Shown here piece after piece: positions 18,863 to 26,989 of a DNA stretch of 64,000 nucleotides. The stretch is taken from the NCBI RefSeq assembly GCF_018070325.1, contig NZ_JAGPXY010000012.1:1-64000 (forward strand), written 5' to 3'. Below the pieces are notes generated by a model. The model saw nothing but the letters and a program-made list of their open reading frames with translations. It was not told where the DNA came from and did no database searches. A program made the translations under genes and the position numbers. The DNA is from Micromonospora sp. H61. GTDB lineage: Bacteria > Actinomycetota > Actinomycetes > Mycobacteriales > Micromonosporaceae. The first letter of the stretch is position 1; each line of letters opens with the position of its first letter.

Positions 18863-18964
18863 GGAGCTGATGTCGTAAACGATTCAGGCTGCGGGGAGGC
18901 TCCAAGCGGTGGGGAAGGTGCGGACGGCCCGGCCAGCGGTCGATTCGTTTGTGACATCAACTCC
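18863..18964. repeat. Intergenic element with imperfect ~25-bp inverted repeats
   Basis: Positions 18863-18887 and 18940-18964 are inverted copies matching at about 20 of 25 positions (cores GATGTC, AAACGA and TC). The element is about 102 bp and lies between the MFS gene and the convergent GNAT gene. It has no coding capacity. It could be a small non-autonomous mobile element or a REP-type repeat and could also act as a terminator. Confidence 0.5.
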
Positions 18965-19014
18965 AAAGGCGCCGACCACCACTGTGGCCTCCTGGGCGAG
19001 CGGAGCGGGCGCGG

Positions 19015-19500
19015 TCAGAACTCCTGGTACATCACGTGCAGGCCGACCCGGCCGAGGGTGGGGTGACGGAACGCGCCCGGCACGGTGCCGATCACCGCGA
19101 ATCCCTCCCGCAGGTACAGCCGCACCGCAGACGTGTTGCTCTCCGCCACCGCGTTGAACTGCATGCCGGCGTACCCCTGCCGGCGGGCCCAGGTCAGGGC
19201 GTCACGGCACAGCGCGGTGCCCACGCCGCGGCCCCGCGCGTCGGCGGCGACCATGAAGCTGGCGGTGGACACATGCGCGCCCGGCCCGGGCCGGTTGGGG
19301 CCCATCTTGGCGGTGCCGAGCACCCGCTCGCCGTCGACCGCCACAACGGTCCGCCCCGGCGCCGCCTCGACCCACGTGCCGTACGACTGCTCGGCCGTCA
19401 TCGCCGGGTCGTAGGGGAACGTCTCCTGTGCCCGGATCACCTCCTCGATGATCGGCCACACCTGCGACCAGTCCCGGTCGACGAACTCCCGAATCAGCAC
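19015..19500 (-). CDS. GNAT family N-acetyltransferase
   Basis: 161 residues. The acetyl-CoA loop is ADARGRGVGTALCRDAL (R-x-x-G-x-G/A motif), followed by NAVAESNTSAVRLYLREGF, the usual motif B. The start MLIREFVDRDWSQVWPIIEEV is typical of phosphinothricin/RimI-like acetyltransferases. The GTG at 19500 follows a TAACCT hexamer by exactly 6 bases, so the mRNA is probably leaderless. Substrate unknown. Confidence 0.9.
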   Translation of the reverse strand: MLIREFVDRDWSQVWPIIEEVIRAQETFPYDPAMTAEQSYGTWVEAAPGRTVVAVDGERVLGTAKMGPNRPGPGAHVSTASFMVAADARGRGVGTALCRDALTWARRQGYAGMQFNAVAESNTSAVRLYLREGFAVIGTVPGAFRHPTLGRVGLHVMYQEF

Positions 19501-19506
19501 CCGGGG

Positions 19507-19512
19507 AGGTTA
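19507..19512 (-). promoter_or_regulatory. Minus-10 element of the GNAT gene, leaderless
   Basis: TAACCT on the minus strand, 6 bases before the GTG at 19500. Confidence 0.55.
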
Positions 19513-19607
19513 GGCCCGGGCAGGGGCCCCGGACAATCCGTTATCCGCTGGTGCATCTGTGCGGCCTACGTCCGACCACGCGCCCGGGCGGCACCCGCGC
19601 CGGGTCG

Positions 19608-20627
19608 TCAGCCCGAGGCGAGCGCGGCCAGCTCCTCGTCGAGCAGCGCCGCCAGCCGGGCGGACCGCCCGGGATGACTGCGCGCGGTCATCCCGCGGCT
19701 GGGCATCTCCACAGTCATCAGCAGGTACAGGTGCAACCGGTAGAGACCGAGCCGGCGGCGTGCCGAGGCGTTCAGCACCAGGGGTTCGGCTGCGTTGGCC
19801 TGATAGCCGCGCAGCAGGGGGTGCTCCGGCTCGTCCTCGACCCGTCGGAAGAGCAGCGGCGAGACCAGGTCCAGCAGCGGGTCGCCGTAGAGGAACCGCT
19901 CGCCGTCCACCAGGCCGCGCAGCCGCAACCGGCCGTCCCCGTCGGGCGCCGCCAGCACGTTGCCGTCCCAGCAGTCGAAGTGCAGCAGCGCCGGGCGGCG
20001 TACCTCGTCGAGCACGTCGGCGTGCCGCCCCACCAGCGCACGCAGGTGCTCCGGGGTCACCGGCAGTCGGACGTCCCAGTCGGCCGCGTCGGCCAGGAGG
20101 TCGTCGAGCATCGCGGTGAACGCTGCCCGCCAGGTCGGCCCGGCGGCCCGGTCGCCGTCGTACCCGAACCGCTCACCGGTCACCCGGTGCAACGCGGCGA
20201 GGGTCACCCCGAGGTCGTAGCGCGCCGGGCCGTCGTCGACCGCGACCCCGGCCTCGGCCAGGTCGGACAGCGACCGGCCGGGCAGCATCGCGGTGACCAA
20301 CCACTCGCCGTACGCCGGGTCGGCGCCGCACCGCAGCACCGCGGGGACGGGCACCTGCGGCGCCCGCTGCGCGACGAGCCGGAAGTACCGCTCCTCGGCG
20401 GCGCAGAGCCCGCGCTCGTAGCGCAGCAGCGGCGTTCCGGCCGGCGGCGCCAGCTTCAGCACCACCCGACTGTCGTCGTCGAGCAGCGCCCACCAGACCG
20501 TGGCGTACCCGCCGCCGGTTAGCGGACCGGCGTCCCGGACCCGGGTGCCCGGCCCGAACGACGCACCGACCAGGTACGCCACATCGGCTCGCGTGAGGGG
20601 CCGCTGGGTCGGGCTGGCACCGGTCAC
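19608..20627 (-). CDS. Aminoglycoside phosphotransferase-fold kinase (APH family)
   Basis: 339 residues. N-lobe: AGPLTGGGYATVWWALLDDDSRVVLKLAPP (Lys of VVLKL binds ATP). Catalytic loop LLHFDCWDGNVLAAPDGDGRLRLRGLVDGER has the D-x-x-x-x-N arrangement, with Asp in LVDGER as the Mg ligand; the loop reads HFDCWDGN instead of the usual HGDLHPGN. The GTG at 20627 overlaps the LacI stop (GTGA), so it is co-transcribed with that regulator and may phosphorylate a small molecule of the same pathway. Resistance is not implied. Confidence 0.85.
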   Translation of the reverse strand: MTGASPTQRPLTRADVAYLVGASFGPGTRVRDAGPLTGGGYATVWWALLDDDSRVVLKLAPPAGTPLLRYERGLCAAEERYFRLVAQRAPQVPVPAVLRCGADPAYGEWLVTAMLPGRSLSDLAEAGVAVDDGPARYDLGVTLAALHRVTGERFGYDGDRAAGPTWRAAFTAMLDDLLADAADWDVRLPVTPEHLRALVGRHADVLDEVRRPALLHFDCWDGNVLAAPDGDGRLRLRGLVDGERFLYGDPLLDLVSPLLFRRVEDEPEHPLLRGYQANAAEPLVLNASARRRLGLYRLHLYLLMTVEMPSRGMTARSHPGRSARLAALLDEELAALASG

Positions 20628-21697
20628 GACGTGCTGTCACCTCGCCGTGCGCGTGGCGCGGAACCCGCTGTGGCGCGGGTGGACAGTGGGACGGGACCGG
20701 CGGTGTCGCGGCGGACCAGCTCGGCGGGGAGCACCTCGACCCGGGGCGTCGGGGCCCCGACGCCGAGCACCAGGGACATCGCCCGCACACCCATGTCGAC
20801 AAGGGGCAGCCGCACGGTGGTCAAGGCTGGGGTCACGTCCCGGGCGATCGGCATGTCATCGAAACCCAGCACCGAGATCTGCTGCGGCACTGCCAACCCC
20901 CGCGCGCGCAGGGTGGCGAGCGCGCCGATGGCCATCGAGTCGTTGAGCGCCACGATCGCGGTCAGCTCCGGGTCGGCGTCGAGCAGTCGAGCGGTGGCCT
21001 CGGCGCCGCCGTCGCGGTCGAACTCGGCGTACCGGATGCGCCGTTCGGGCAGCTCGCGGCCCTGCTCGGTGAGAGCCTGCCGAAGCCCGGCGAGCCGGTC
21101 GGTGGTGGTGGTCAGGATGCGCGGGCCGGCGACCACGCCGATCGCCCGGTGCCCCAGACCGCACAACTCCTGCCCGGCGAGGTAGCCGCCGGTCCGGTTG
21201 TCCGGCATCACCGCGTCGCCGGAGTGCTCGTGCCGGCCGATCACCGCCACCCGCCCGCCGGTGGCCTCGTACGCGGCGAGCTTCTCGTTGAGCTGCCGGG
21301 TGAACGCCTCGTCGTGGTAGCCCGAGCCGGCCAGTATCAGCGCCGCCACCTGGTGGCCGCGCAGCAGCTCCACGTACTCCAGCTCGCGGTCCGGGTCCCG
21401 GTAGCTGTTGCAGATCATCAGCAGCCGGCCCTGGTCGGTGGCGACCCGTTGCAGCCCTCGGGTGATCTCGGCGAAGTACGGGTCGGAGACGTCGTGCACG
21501 ATCACGCCGACCGCGCTGCGGTGCGAGCGGGCCAGCAGTTGGGCGTGCGCGTTCGGCACGTACTGCAGCTCGGCGACGGCGGCGAGCACCCGTTCGCGCA
21601 GCTCGTCGGTGACCGGCTTGCTGCTGCCGTTGATGACGCGGGAGGCGGTGGCGGGTGAGACGCCCGCCCGGCGGGCCACATCGGACAGGGTCGCCAT
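20624..21697 (-). CDS. LacI-family transcriptional regulator
   Basis: 357 residues. The N-terminal HTH is MATLSDVARRAGVSPATASRVINGSSKPV, with the hinge helix AHAQLLARSHRSAVGVIV. The effector domain has the periplasmic-binding fold with VALNDSMAIGALATLRARGLAVPQQISVLGFDD. Divergent from the cupin genes and the transporter and enzyme operon, so it is the candidate local repressor. A GGAAAGCGCTTTCC-like site lies in its own promoter region (21760-21773) and another before the ABC operon (22939-22952). A kinase gene is fused to its operon by a 4-bp overlap. Confidence 0.93.
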   Translation of the reverse strand: MATLSDVARRAGVSPATASRVINGSSKPVTDELRERVLAAVAELQYVPNAHAQLLARSHRSAVGVIVHDVSDPYFAEITRGLQRVATDQGRLLMICNSYRDPDRELEYVELLRGHQVAALILAGSGYHDEAFTRQLNEKLAAYEATGGRVAVIGRHEHSGDAVMPDNRTGGYLAGQELCGLGHRAIGVVAGPRILTTTTDRLAGLRQALTEQGRELPERRIRYAEFDRDGGAEATARLLDADPELTAIVALNDSMAIGALATLRARGLAVPQQISVLGFDDMPIARDVTPALTTVRLPLVDMGVRAMSLVLGVGAPTPRVEVLPAELVRRDTAGPVPLSTRATAGSAPRARRGDSTS

Positions 21698-21759
21698 GGC
21701 CCGCCCCCTCGATCTGTTGACGGCGTTTCGTCGTGCCGGCTAGCGTCACCGTACCGCAG

Positions 21760-21773
21760 AGAAAGCCCTTTCC
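21760..21773. promoter_or_regulatory. LacI-type operator candidate between the regulator and cupin genes
   Basis: AGAAAGCCCTTTCC matches the palindrome GGAAAGCGCTTTCC at 12 of 14 positions. It lies 62 bases upstream of the LacI start and 17 bases upstream of the first cupin start, so it can control both. Confidence 0.55.
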
Positions 21774-21790
21774 CGCAGGGAGGCCCGGCC

Positions 21791-22135
21791 GTGTCCGAAC
21801 GCTTCGCGGTACTTCAACTTGATGACCTTCCCGCCCGGCGCTGTTCGTGTGGGACCACCCGCCGGGGTTTCATCGCCGAGAGCGAGGGCCAGGCCAGCGT
21901 GCATCTGCTCCAGGTGCAGGACGCGGTGACGCACCACCACCGGATCGCCACCGAGTACTACGTCGTGCTCGCCGGTGAGGGCGAGATCGAGCTGGACGGG
22001 GTCCGTCACCCGGCTCGGCCGATGTCCGCGTTCCTGATCAAGCCGGGCTGCCGGCACCGGGCCATCGGCGACCTCACAGTGCTGCTGGTGTCATTGCCGG
22101 CCGCTGACGACACCGACGAGTACTTCGATGCGTGA
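21791..22135 (+). CDS. Single-domain cupin protein
   Basis: 114 residues from a GTG start with GCAGGGAGG just upstream. Cupin motif 1 appears as THHHRIATEYYVVLAGEGEIELDG and motif 2 as FLIKPGCRHRAIG; the His residues and Glu for a metal site are present. An unusual Cys pair, RRCSCGTTRRG, lies near the N-terminus. It may be a metal-dependent isomerase, dioxygenase or sensor; the sequence does not say which. The next cupin gene overlaps it by 8 bases. Confidence 0.85.
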   Translation: MSERFAVLQLDDLPARRCSCGTTRRGFIAESEGQASVHLLQVQDAVTHHHRIATEYYVVLAGEGEIELDGVRHPARPMSAFLIKPGCRHRAIGDLTVLLVSLPAADDTDEYFDA

Positions 22136-22844
22136 TCGGTCGGCGCCGCTGCCCGGCGGGGTCGGGGTGTCCCGGCTGCGCGTCTACGACACGGTGGCCC
22201 CGGACGGTCTGGTCGGCGGCACCCCGCACGTGCACCTGTGCTGCACCGAGGGGTACGTGGTGACCGGCGGCGAGGGTGCGGTGCAGACCCTCACCACTGC
22301 CGGGTACCGGGAGACGTCGCTGCGGCCGGGGGTGGTGGTCTGGTTCGAGCCGGGCACCGTGCACCGCCTGGTCAACACCGGCGGGCTGAGCATCGTGGTG
22401 CTGATGCAGAACAGCGGCCTGCCGGAGGCCGGCGACGCGGTGCTGACCTTCCCACCCGAGGTGCTGGCCGACCCGGCCGTGTACGCCGCCGCGGCGGCGT
22501 TGCCCGACGGGGGAGCGCCGGGTGCGGACGTGCACGCCGCGTACCGCCGTCGGGATCTGGCGGTGACCGGCTTCCAGGCGCTGCGCTCCGGTGGGCCGGC
22601 GGCGCTGGCCGCGTTCCACGCCGCCGCGGTAGCCCTGCGCCAGCCGCTGCTGGCGCGGTGGCGGCAGCGGTGGGAGGCCGGCGCGGGCCGTGCCGCCGCC
22701 GACACCGCCGCGCAGCTCGACGCCCTGGAGCGGGGGGATCCCGGCCACCTGGGCGACGCCGGCGTGTACGCGGTGAACGAGCCGGTCGAGCGGGGCCGGT
22801 TGGGCATGTGTGGCCTCCTCGACACCTACCCGGCGGCCGGCTGA
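22128..22844 (+). CDS. Cupin protein with a C-terminal helical extension
   Basis: 238 residues; its ATG lies inside the end of the first cupin gene (8-bp overlap). The cupin core is TPHVHLCCTEGYVVTGGEGAV and LRPGVVVWFEPGTVHRLVN. After about residue 110 comes an Ala/Arg-rich helical region (LAAFHAAAVALRQPLLARWRQ) with no motif I recognise. The family recurs next to sugar dehydrogenases in actinomycetes (from memory). Role unknown; probably an enzyme or sensor of the same pathway. Confidence 0.8.
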   Translation: MRDRSAPLPGGVGVSRLRVYDTVAPDGLVGGTPHVHLCCTEGYVVTGGEGAVQTLTTAGYRETSLRPGVVVWFEPGTVHRLVNTGGLSIVVLMQNSGLPEAGDAVLTFPPEVLADPAVYAAAAALPDGGAPGADVHAAYRRRDLAVTGFQALRSGGPAALAAFHAAAVALRQPLLARWRQRWEAGAGRAAADTAAQLDALERGDPGHLGDAGVYAVNEPVERGRLGMCGLLDTYPAAG

Positions 22845-22938
22845 GCGTCCCTTCGGGACACCCGTCGGGCGGTGAGGCATCGGTGGAAACAGATCGAGGA
22901 AAGGCCTTGCCCGGCGTGAGGGTGCCGCCTACGCTCCA

Positions 22939-22952
22939 GGAAAGCGTTTGCC
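22939..22952 (+). promoter_or_regulatory. LacI-type operator candidate upstream of the ABC/catabolic operon
   Basis: GGAAAGCGTTTGCC matches GGAAAGCGCTTTCC at 12 of 14 positions and has the central CG typical of LacI operators; the flanks extend it to an 18-base imperfect palindrome (22937-22954). It lies 57 bases before the permease start. Confidence 0.6.
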
Positions 22953-23009
22953 TGATCCGCCGACCGGCCCGGTCCCTGGGCGTCGTGCCGGGCCCCGAGG
23001 AGGTTCCGC

Positions 23010-23972
23010 GTGACCGAGAACTCTTTGGACACGGCGGGCCGGCAGGCCGCCGCCGACGAGGCGAGCGGTGCGCAGGCAGCCGCTCCCACCCCCGGTGCCC
23101 CCCATGCCGTCGACGGCCGGTCTCCGTCCACTGTGGTTAAAGCGCCGCCCGACGGCGCGCGTCCACCACGTCGCACGCTCGGTCGCCGGGCGGTGACCTT
23201 CGCCGACTCGCTCTGGCGCCCGGCGCTTGTGCTCGCCGTCTTCTTCGCCGCCTGGTGGTTCGTGGCGGCCCGCGAGTACGTCCCGAACTACCTGGTGCCC
23301 ACCCCCGGCCAGGTGTGGGAGACGATGACCACCCAGTGGTCCGAGCTGGCCCGGCACACCCTGGTGACCCTCTACGAGACGGTGCTCGGCTTCGTGCTGG
23401 CCGCCGCGTTGGGTCTGGTCACGGCGGTCGCCATCGCCTACTCCCGCACGCTGGACAAGGCGCTCTACCCGATCGTCCTGTTCGCACAGGTCATTCCGAA
23501 GATCGCCATCGCGCCGCTGCTGGTGGTCTGGTTCGGCCTCGGCCTCACCCCGAAGATCATCCTGGCGGTGCTCATCGCGTTCTTCCCGGTGGTCATCTCC
23601 GGCGTGGCCGGGCTGCGCTCCACCGACCCGGAGCTGCTCGACCTCGCCGCCACGATGGGCGCCGGGCCGTGGCGCACCTTCCGCAAGATCCGCTTCCCGA
23701 ACGCGTTGCCGCACCTGATGGCCGGCCTGAAGGTGGCCGTCACCCTCGCCGTGGTCGGTGCCGTGGTCGGTGAGTTCGTCGGCGCCAGCGAAGGGCTCGG
23801 CTACGTCCTGTTGCTGGCCAACGGCAACCTCGACGCCCCACTGCTGTTCGCCGACCTGATCCTGATGTCGGCCATCGGCATCGTCCTGTTCGTCCTGGTC
23901 GAGATCGCCGAGGCACTGCTCATTCCGTGGCACGCCAGCCGCCGAGCCGGCGTGTCCCTCACCACCTCCTGA
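23010..23972 (+). CDS. ABC transporter permease (SsuC/ThiX type)
   Basis: 320 residues. A polar, disordered tail of about 70 residues precedes six membrane spans. The EAA loop reads LDLAATMGAGPWRTFRKIRFPNALPHLMAGLKVA, as in nitrate/sulfonate/hydroxymethylpyrimidine permeases. VEYVPNYLVPTP-like AREYVPNYLVPTPGQVW near the first span is another family mark. The start GTG at 23010 follows GAGGTTCC. First gene of the operon, with the binding protein and ATPase immediately downstream. Confidence 0.93.
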   Translation: MTENSLDTAGRQAAADEASGAQAAAPTPGAPHAVDGRSPSTVVKAPPDGARPPRRTLGRRAVTFADSLWRPALVLAVFFAAWWFVAAREYVPNYLVPTPGQVWETMTTQWSELARHTLVTLYETVLGFVLAAALGLVTAVAIAYSRTLDKALYPIVLFAQVIPKIAIAPLLVVWFGLGLTPKIILAVLIAFFPVVISGVAGLRSTDPELLDLAATMGAGPWRTFRKIRFPNALPHLMAGLKVAVTLAVVGAVVGEFVGASEGLGYVLLLANGNLDAPLLFADLILMSAIGIVLFVLVEIAEALLIPWHASRRAGVSLTTS

Positions 23973-23995
23973 CCGACCCCATCACGGAGGCACCG

Positions 23996-25000
23996 ATGAA
24001 ACGCACCGCCACCACCATCCTGGCCACCGCCGCCCTGCTCCTCGCCGCCACCGGCTGCGGTGGGGACGACCCCGGCGGCAGCACCAACGCCGACGGCAGC
24101 AAGCAGGTCACCCTCACCCTCAACTGGGTGCCCTACGGCGAGCACGCGCCCTTCTACTACGGCCTGCAGAAGGGTTACTACTCCGCCGAGGGCATCGACC
24201 TGAAGATCCTGCCCGGCAACGGCTCGGGCAACACCGTCAAGCAGGTCGCCCAGAAGCAGACCGACTTCGGTTGGGCGGACAGCCCGGTGCTGCTCAAGTC
24301 GGTGGCCAGCGGCATGCCGGTACGCAGCCTCGGCGCGTACCTGGAGAAGGGTCCCTCCTCGGTGGAGTTCTTCACCGAGGAGAACATCAAGACCCCGGCC
24401 GACCTCAAGGGCAAGACCGTCGGCGGCACTCCCGGCGACGCCCTCTACGCGACCTTCCCGGCCTGGCTGGAGAAGAACGGCCTCAAGAAGGACGACGTCA
24501 AGGTGGTCAACGTCGACGCCGCCGGCAAGATCGCCGCCCTGGCCGAGGGCAAGGTCGACGCCATCATGGGTTTCTTCCACGACCAGGCCCCCACCATCGA
24601 GAGCAAGACGGGCAAGAAGGTCGACGTGCTGCTCTTCGCCGACTACGGGATGAACCTGCTCGGCACCGGCCTGATCGCCAACACCCAGACCCTGCAGAAG
24701 GACCCGGAGCTGGTCCGCAAGTTCGTCCGGGCCACCCAAAAGTCCTGGGCCGACGCCGCCCGGGACCCGGCCGGCGCGGTGAGCGCGATGACGGCTCTGG
24801 CCGAGAACGAGCCGGCGCCCGAGGTGCTCACCAAGCAGCTCACGCTCAACATGCCGCTGATCGGCGCGGACGGCCCGCCCGGGGTGAACACCGAGGCCCA
24901 GTGGACCGAGACCATCGACCTGATGTCCCGCTACGCCGAGCTGAAGGACCCGGGAGCGCCCAGCGCGTACTGGGACTCCTCGTACGCGGCGCAGGGGTGA
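23996..25000 (+). CDS. NMT1/THI5-like substrate-binding lipoprotein
   Basis: 334 residues. The signal peptide MKRTATTILATAALLLAATGC ends in a lipobox. The mature start VTLTLNWVPYGEHAPFYYGLQKGYYSAEGIDLKI is the signature of the NMT1/THI5-like fold, which includes binding proteins for hydroxymethylpyrimidine, riboflavin, nitrate and sulfonates. ADLKGKTVGGTPGDALYATFPAWLEKNG follows. The ligand cannot be read off, but NWVPYGEHAPFYYG resembles the pyrimidine-precursor binders more than taurine binders. Ribosome site CGGAGG, 5-base spacing to the ATG. Confidence 0.92.
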   Translation: MKRTATTILATAALLLAATGCGGDDPGGSTNADGSKQVTLTLNWVPYGEHAPFYYGLQKGYYSAEGIDLKILPGNGSGNTVKQVAQKQTDFGWADSPVLLKSVASGMPVRSLGAYLEKGPSSVEFFTEENIKTPADLKGKTVGGTPGDALYATFPAWLEKNGLKKDDVKVVNVDAAGKIAALAEGKVDAIMGFFHDQAPTIESKTGKKVDVLLFADYGMNLLGTGLIANTQTLQKDPELVRKFVRATQKSWADAARDPAGAVSAMTALAENEPAPEVLTKQLTLNMPLIGADGPPGVNTEAQWTETIDLMSRYAELKDPGAPSAYWDSSYAAQG

Positions 25001-25004
25001 CCCG

Positions 25005-25799
25005 GTGACCACCGCGCCGGCAGCCACCGGCACCGCCATCGGGATGTCCGGGCTGACCGTCCGGTTCACCACCCGACGGTCGCAGACCACAGCGTTGGAC
25101 GACGTGTCGCTCGACATCGAGCCGGGCGAGTTCGTCACGATCGTCGGCCCGTCCGGCTGCGGCAAGTCCACCCTCCTGAAGATCGTCGCGGGATTGGTCA
25201 AGCCGACCAGCGGTGACGTGTCGCTGCTGGAGCGCCCGGTGCGCGGCCCGCAGAAGGAGATCGGCTTCGTCTTCCAGAAGGCCGCGTTGCTGGAGTGGCG
25301 CGGTGCGCGGGCCAACATCCTGCTCCAGGCCGAGATGCGCGGCATGGACCGGGCGCAGGCGGCCCGCCGCGCCGACGAGCTGATCGAGATGACCGGCCTG
25401 ACCGGCTTCGAGAAGGCGCTGCCACACGAGCTGTCCGGCGGCATGCAGCAGCGGGTGGCGCTCTGCCGCGCGCTGCTGCACTCCCCGCCGGTGCTGCTCA
25501 TGGACGAACCGTTCGGCGCCCTGGACGCACTGACCCGCGAGCAGATGAACGCCGAACTGCACCGGATCTGGCGGGAGACCGGGACCACAGTGGTGCTGGT
25601 CACCCACTCCATCGCCGAGGCGGTCTTCCTCGGCACCCGGGTCGTGGTGATGAGTCCCCGGCCCGGCCGGATCATCCGCACCTTCCCGGTCGAGCTGCCG
25701 GCGCACCGCGACTACGCGCAGGTGATGTCGGATCCCCGCTTCGACCGGCTCGCCACCGACCTGCGTGGGTTGCTCGGCAGCGCGGCCGCCAACCACTGA
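25005..25799 (+). CDS. ABC transporter ATP-binding protein (SsuB/ThiZ type)
   Basis: 264 residues; GTG start 4 bases after the binding-protein stop. Walker A GPSGCGKST, Q-loop FVFQKAALLEWRG, signature ELSGGMQQRVALCRALL, Walker B VLLMDEPFGALDALTREQM, switch His VTHSIAEAVFLGTRVVVMSPRPGRI. The last stretch is typical of the nitrate/taurine/HMP importer ATPases. Completes the three-part importer. Confidence 0.94.
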   Translation: MTTAPAATGTAIGMSGLTVRFTTRRSQTTALDDVSLDIEPGEFVTIVGPSGCGKSTLLKIVAGLVKPTSGDVSLLERPVRGPQKEIGFVFQKAALLEWRGARANILLQAEMRGMDRAQAARRADELIEMTGLTGFEKALPHELSGGMQQRVALCRALLHSPPVLLMDEPFGALDALTREQMNAELHRIWRETGTTVVLVTHSIAEAVFLGTRVVVMSPRPGRIIRTFPVELPAHRDYAQVMSDPRFDRLATDLRGLLGSAAANH

Positions 25800-25837
25800 G
25801 CGCGGATCGGCACGACCAGCACGACGGAAGGAACACC

Positions 25838-26989
25838 ATGACCCGCAGGTCGATCGGCATCATCGTCAACGGCGTGACCGGACGGATGGGCTACCGGCAG
25901 CACCTCGTCCGGTCGCTGCTGGCCATCCGCGAATCCGGCGGTGTGGCGTTGGCCGACGGCACCACCATCTGGCCGGAACCGGTTCTGGTCGGGCGCAACG
26001 AGACGAAGCTCCGGGAACTCGCCGAGCGGCACGGGCTGACCGACTGGACCACCGACCTGACCTCCGCGCTGGCCCGCGACGACGTCGAGATCTACTTCGA
26101 CGCGCAGGTAACCCAGCAACGGGAGAAGGCGATCCGGCAGGCCATCGAGGCCGGCAAGCACATCTACACGGAGAAGCCGCTGGCCGAGGACACTGCGGCG
26201 GCCCTCGACCTGGCCCGGGCGGCGGACGCGGCCGGCGTCCGCACCGGTGTCGTGCAGGACAAGCTCTTCCTGCCCGGTCTGCGCAAGCTCAAGCGCCTCA
26301 TCGACGGCGGCTTCTTCGGCCGGATCCTGTCGGTACGCGGCGAGTTCGGGTACTGGGTCTTCGAGGGCGACTGGCAAGCCGCTCAGCGGCCGTCGTGGAA
26401 CTACCGGAGCGAGGACGGCGGCGGCATCGTGGTCGACATGTTCCCGCACTGGCACTACGTGCTGGAGGAGCTGTTCGGCCGGGTCACGGCCGTCTCCTGT
26501 GTGACCGCCACCCACGTGCCCGAACGGGTCGACGAGGCCGGTCGCCCGTACGCGGCCACCGCCGACGACGCCGCGTACGCCACTTTCGAACTCGACGGCG
26601 GGGTGATCGCGCAGATCAACTCGTCCTGGGCGGTGCGGGTCTACCGCGACGAGCTGGTGGAGTTCCAGGTCGACGGCACGGAGGGCAGCGCGATCGCCGG
26701 CCTGCGCAACTGCCGGGTGCAGCACCGGGCGGTCACCCCGAAGCCGGTGTGGAACCCGGACCTGCCGGCCACCGAGGACTTCCGCGCCCAGTGGGCCGAG
26801 GTGCCCGACAACGAGGAGTTCGACAACGGCTTCAAGGTGCAGTGGGAGGCGTACCTGCGGCACGTGGTGGCCGGCGAGCCGTTCCGGTGGGACTTCCTCG
26901 CCGGCGCGCGCGGCGTGCAGCTCGCCGAGCTGGGGCTGCGCTCCGCCCGCGAGGGTGGCCGCATCGAGGTGCCGGAGCTGCGCTCATGA
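25838..26989 (+). CDS. Gfo/Idh/MocA-family oxidoreductase
   Basis: 383 residues. The Rossmann motif near the start is variant, GIIVNGVTGRMGYRQH (GxxGxMG). AGKHIYTEKPLAEDTAAALDLARAA is the EKP motif (Lys near the nicotinamide). The C-terminal half has the alpha/beta dimerisation fold with MFPHWHYVLEELFGRV, whose His is a candidate catalytic residue. It should oxidise a sugar, cyclitol or sugar-like alcohol with NAD(P). ATG preceded by GGAAGGA. The downstream DUF993 gene overlaps its stop (ATGA). Confidence 0.92.
   Translation: MTRRSIGIIVNGVTGRMGYRQHLVRSLLAIRESGGVALADGTTIWPEPVLVGRNETKLRELAERHGLTDWTTDLTSALARDDVEIYFDAQVTQQREKAIRQAIEAGKHIYTEKPLAEDTAAALDLARAADAAGVRTGVVQDKLFLPGLRKLKRLIDGGFFGRILSVRGEFGYWVFEGDWQAAQRPSWNYRSEDGGGIVVDMFPHWHYVLEELFGRVTAVSCVTATHVPERVDEAGRPYAATADDAAYATFELDGGVIAQINSSWAVRVYRDELVEFQVDGTEGSAIAGLRNCRVQHRAVTPKPVWNPDLPATEDFRAQWAEVPDNEEFDNGFKVQWEAYLRHVVAGEPFRWDFLAGARGVQLAELGLRSAREGGRIEVPELRS

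Noticed and set aside
19608..20627. APH-fold gene as an aminoglycoside resistance determinant
   Set aside because: Its catalytic loop is atypical and it is coupled to a LacI regulator; nothing points to an antibiotic substrate.
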